From NCBI GenBank assembly GCA_903643055.1, contig CAHJWV010000664.1:1-5117 (forward strand): DNA of 5,117 nt, read 5' to 3'. Source of the stretch: Burkholderiales bacterium (GTDB taxonomy: Bacteria > Pseudomonadota > Gammaproteobacteria > Burkholderiales > Burkholderiaceae). Positions 5,115-5,117 of this stretch are shown here, one piece after another. How positions within the stretch are numbered: the stretch's first letter is position 1; every line of letters starts with the position of its first letter. The notes beneath the pieces are model-generated. The model was given only the letters and a program-made list of their open reading frames with translations. It did no database searches and was not told where the DNA came from. Position numbers and translations under genes: made by a program.

Positions 5115-5117
5115 AGG

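Overview
The window is GC-rich, with strong G/C preference at third codon positions in its two long genes. Together with an AmpG-type permease and a soluble PAS hybrid histidine kinase, this points to a beta- or gammaproteobacterium. Burkholderiales or Xanthomonadaceae would fit, but the sequence shown does not decide the family.

Layout. (1) Positions 1-354, minus strand: the N-terminal 118 codons of an ampG-like muropeptide permease that runs off the left edge. (2) 355-513: its leader, with an 8-bp tandem repeat and no visible Shine-Dalgarno. (3) 514-1115, minus strand: an unrecognised, propeller-like protein whose reading frame is split near 946, leaving an intact 132-codon 3' part and a 68-codon 5' part. 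(4) 1139-3130, plus strand: an intact 663-residue hybrid sensor kinase (PAS-PAS-HisKA-HATPase-REC), divergent from the split gene. (5) 3131-3417: non-coding, with two good stem-loops and a degenerate repeat. (6) 3418-4959, plus strand: three small accessory genes in a row. The first is an unrecognised protein of about 120 residues, frameshifted near 3694-3697. The second is an intact 90-residue FHDA/WGPS protein. The third is a DUF2711-like protein, frameshifted near 4552. (7) 4960-5117: mostly non-coding, with a bulged stem-loop and a short ORF at the edge.

How the parts work together. The permease and the kinase look like ordinary chromosomal genes with independent roles (peptidoglycan recycling and signal transduction). 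The small genes look like accessory cargo. The FHDA start of the middle one recalls the immunity family Imm50, so the 3' block could be a remnant array of immunity-type genes, but no toxin or secretion gene is visible. The clearest unusual observation is that three separate small genes are each broken by an apparent single-base indel at a short A/T run, while the 2-kb kinase is intact. This is either real decay of the accessory genes or local sequence error. I see no CRISPR array, tRNA, rRNA, transposase or complete novel multi-gene system.
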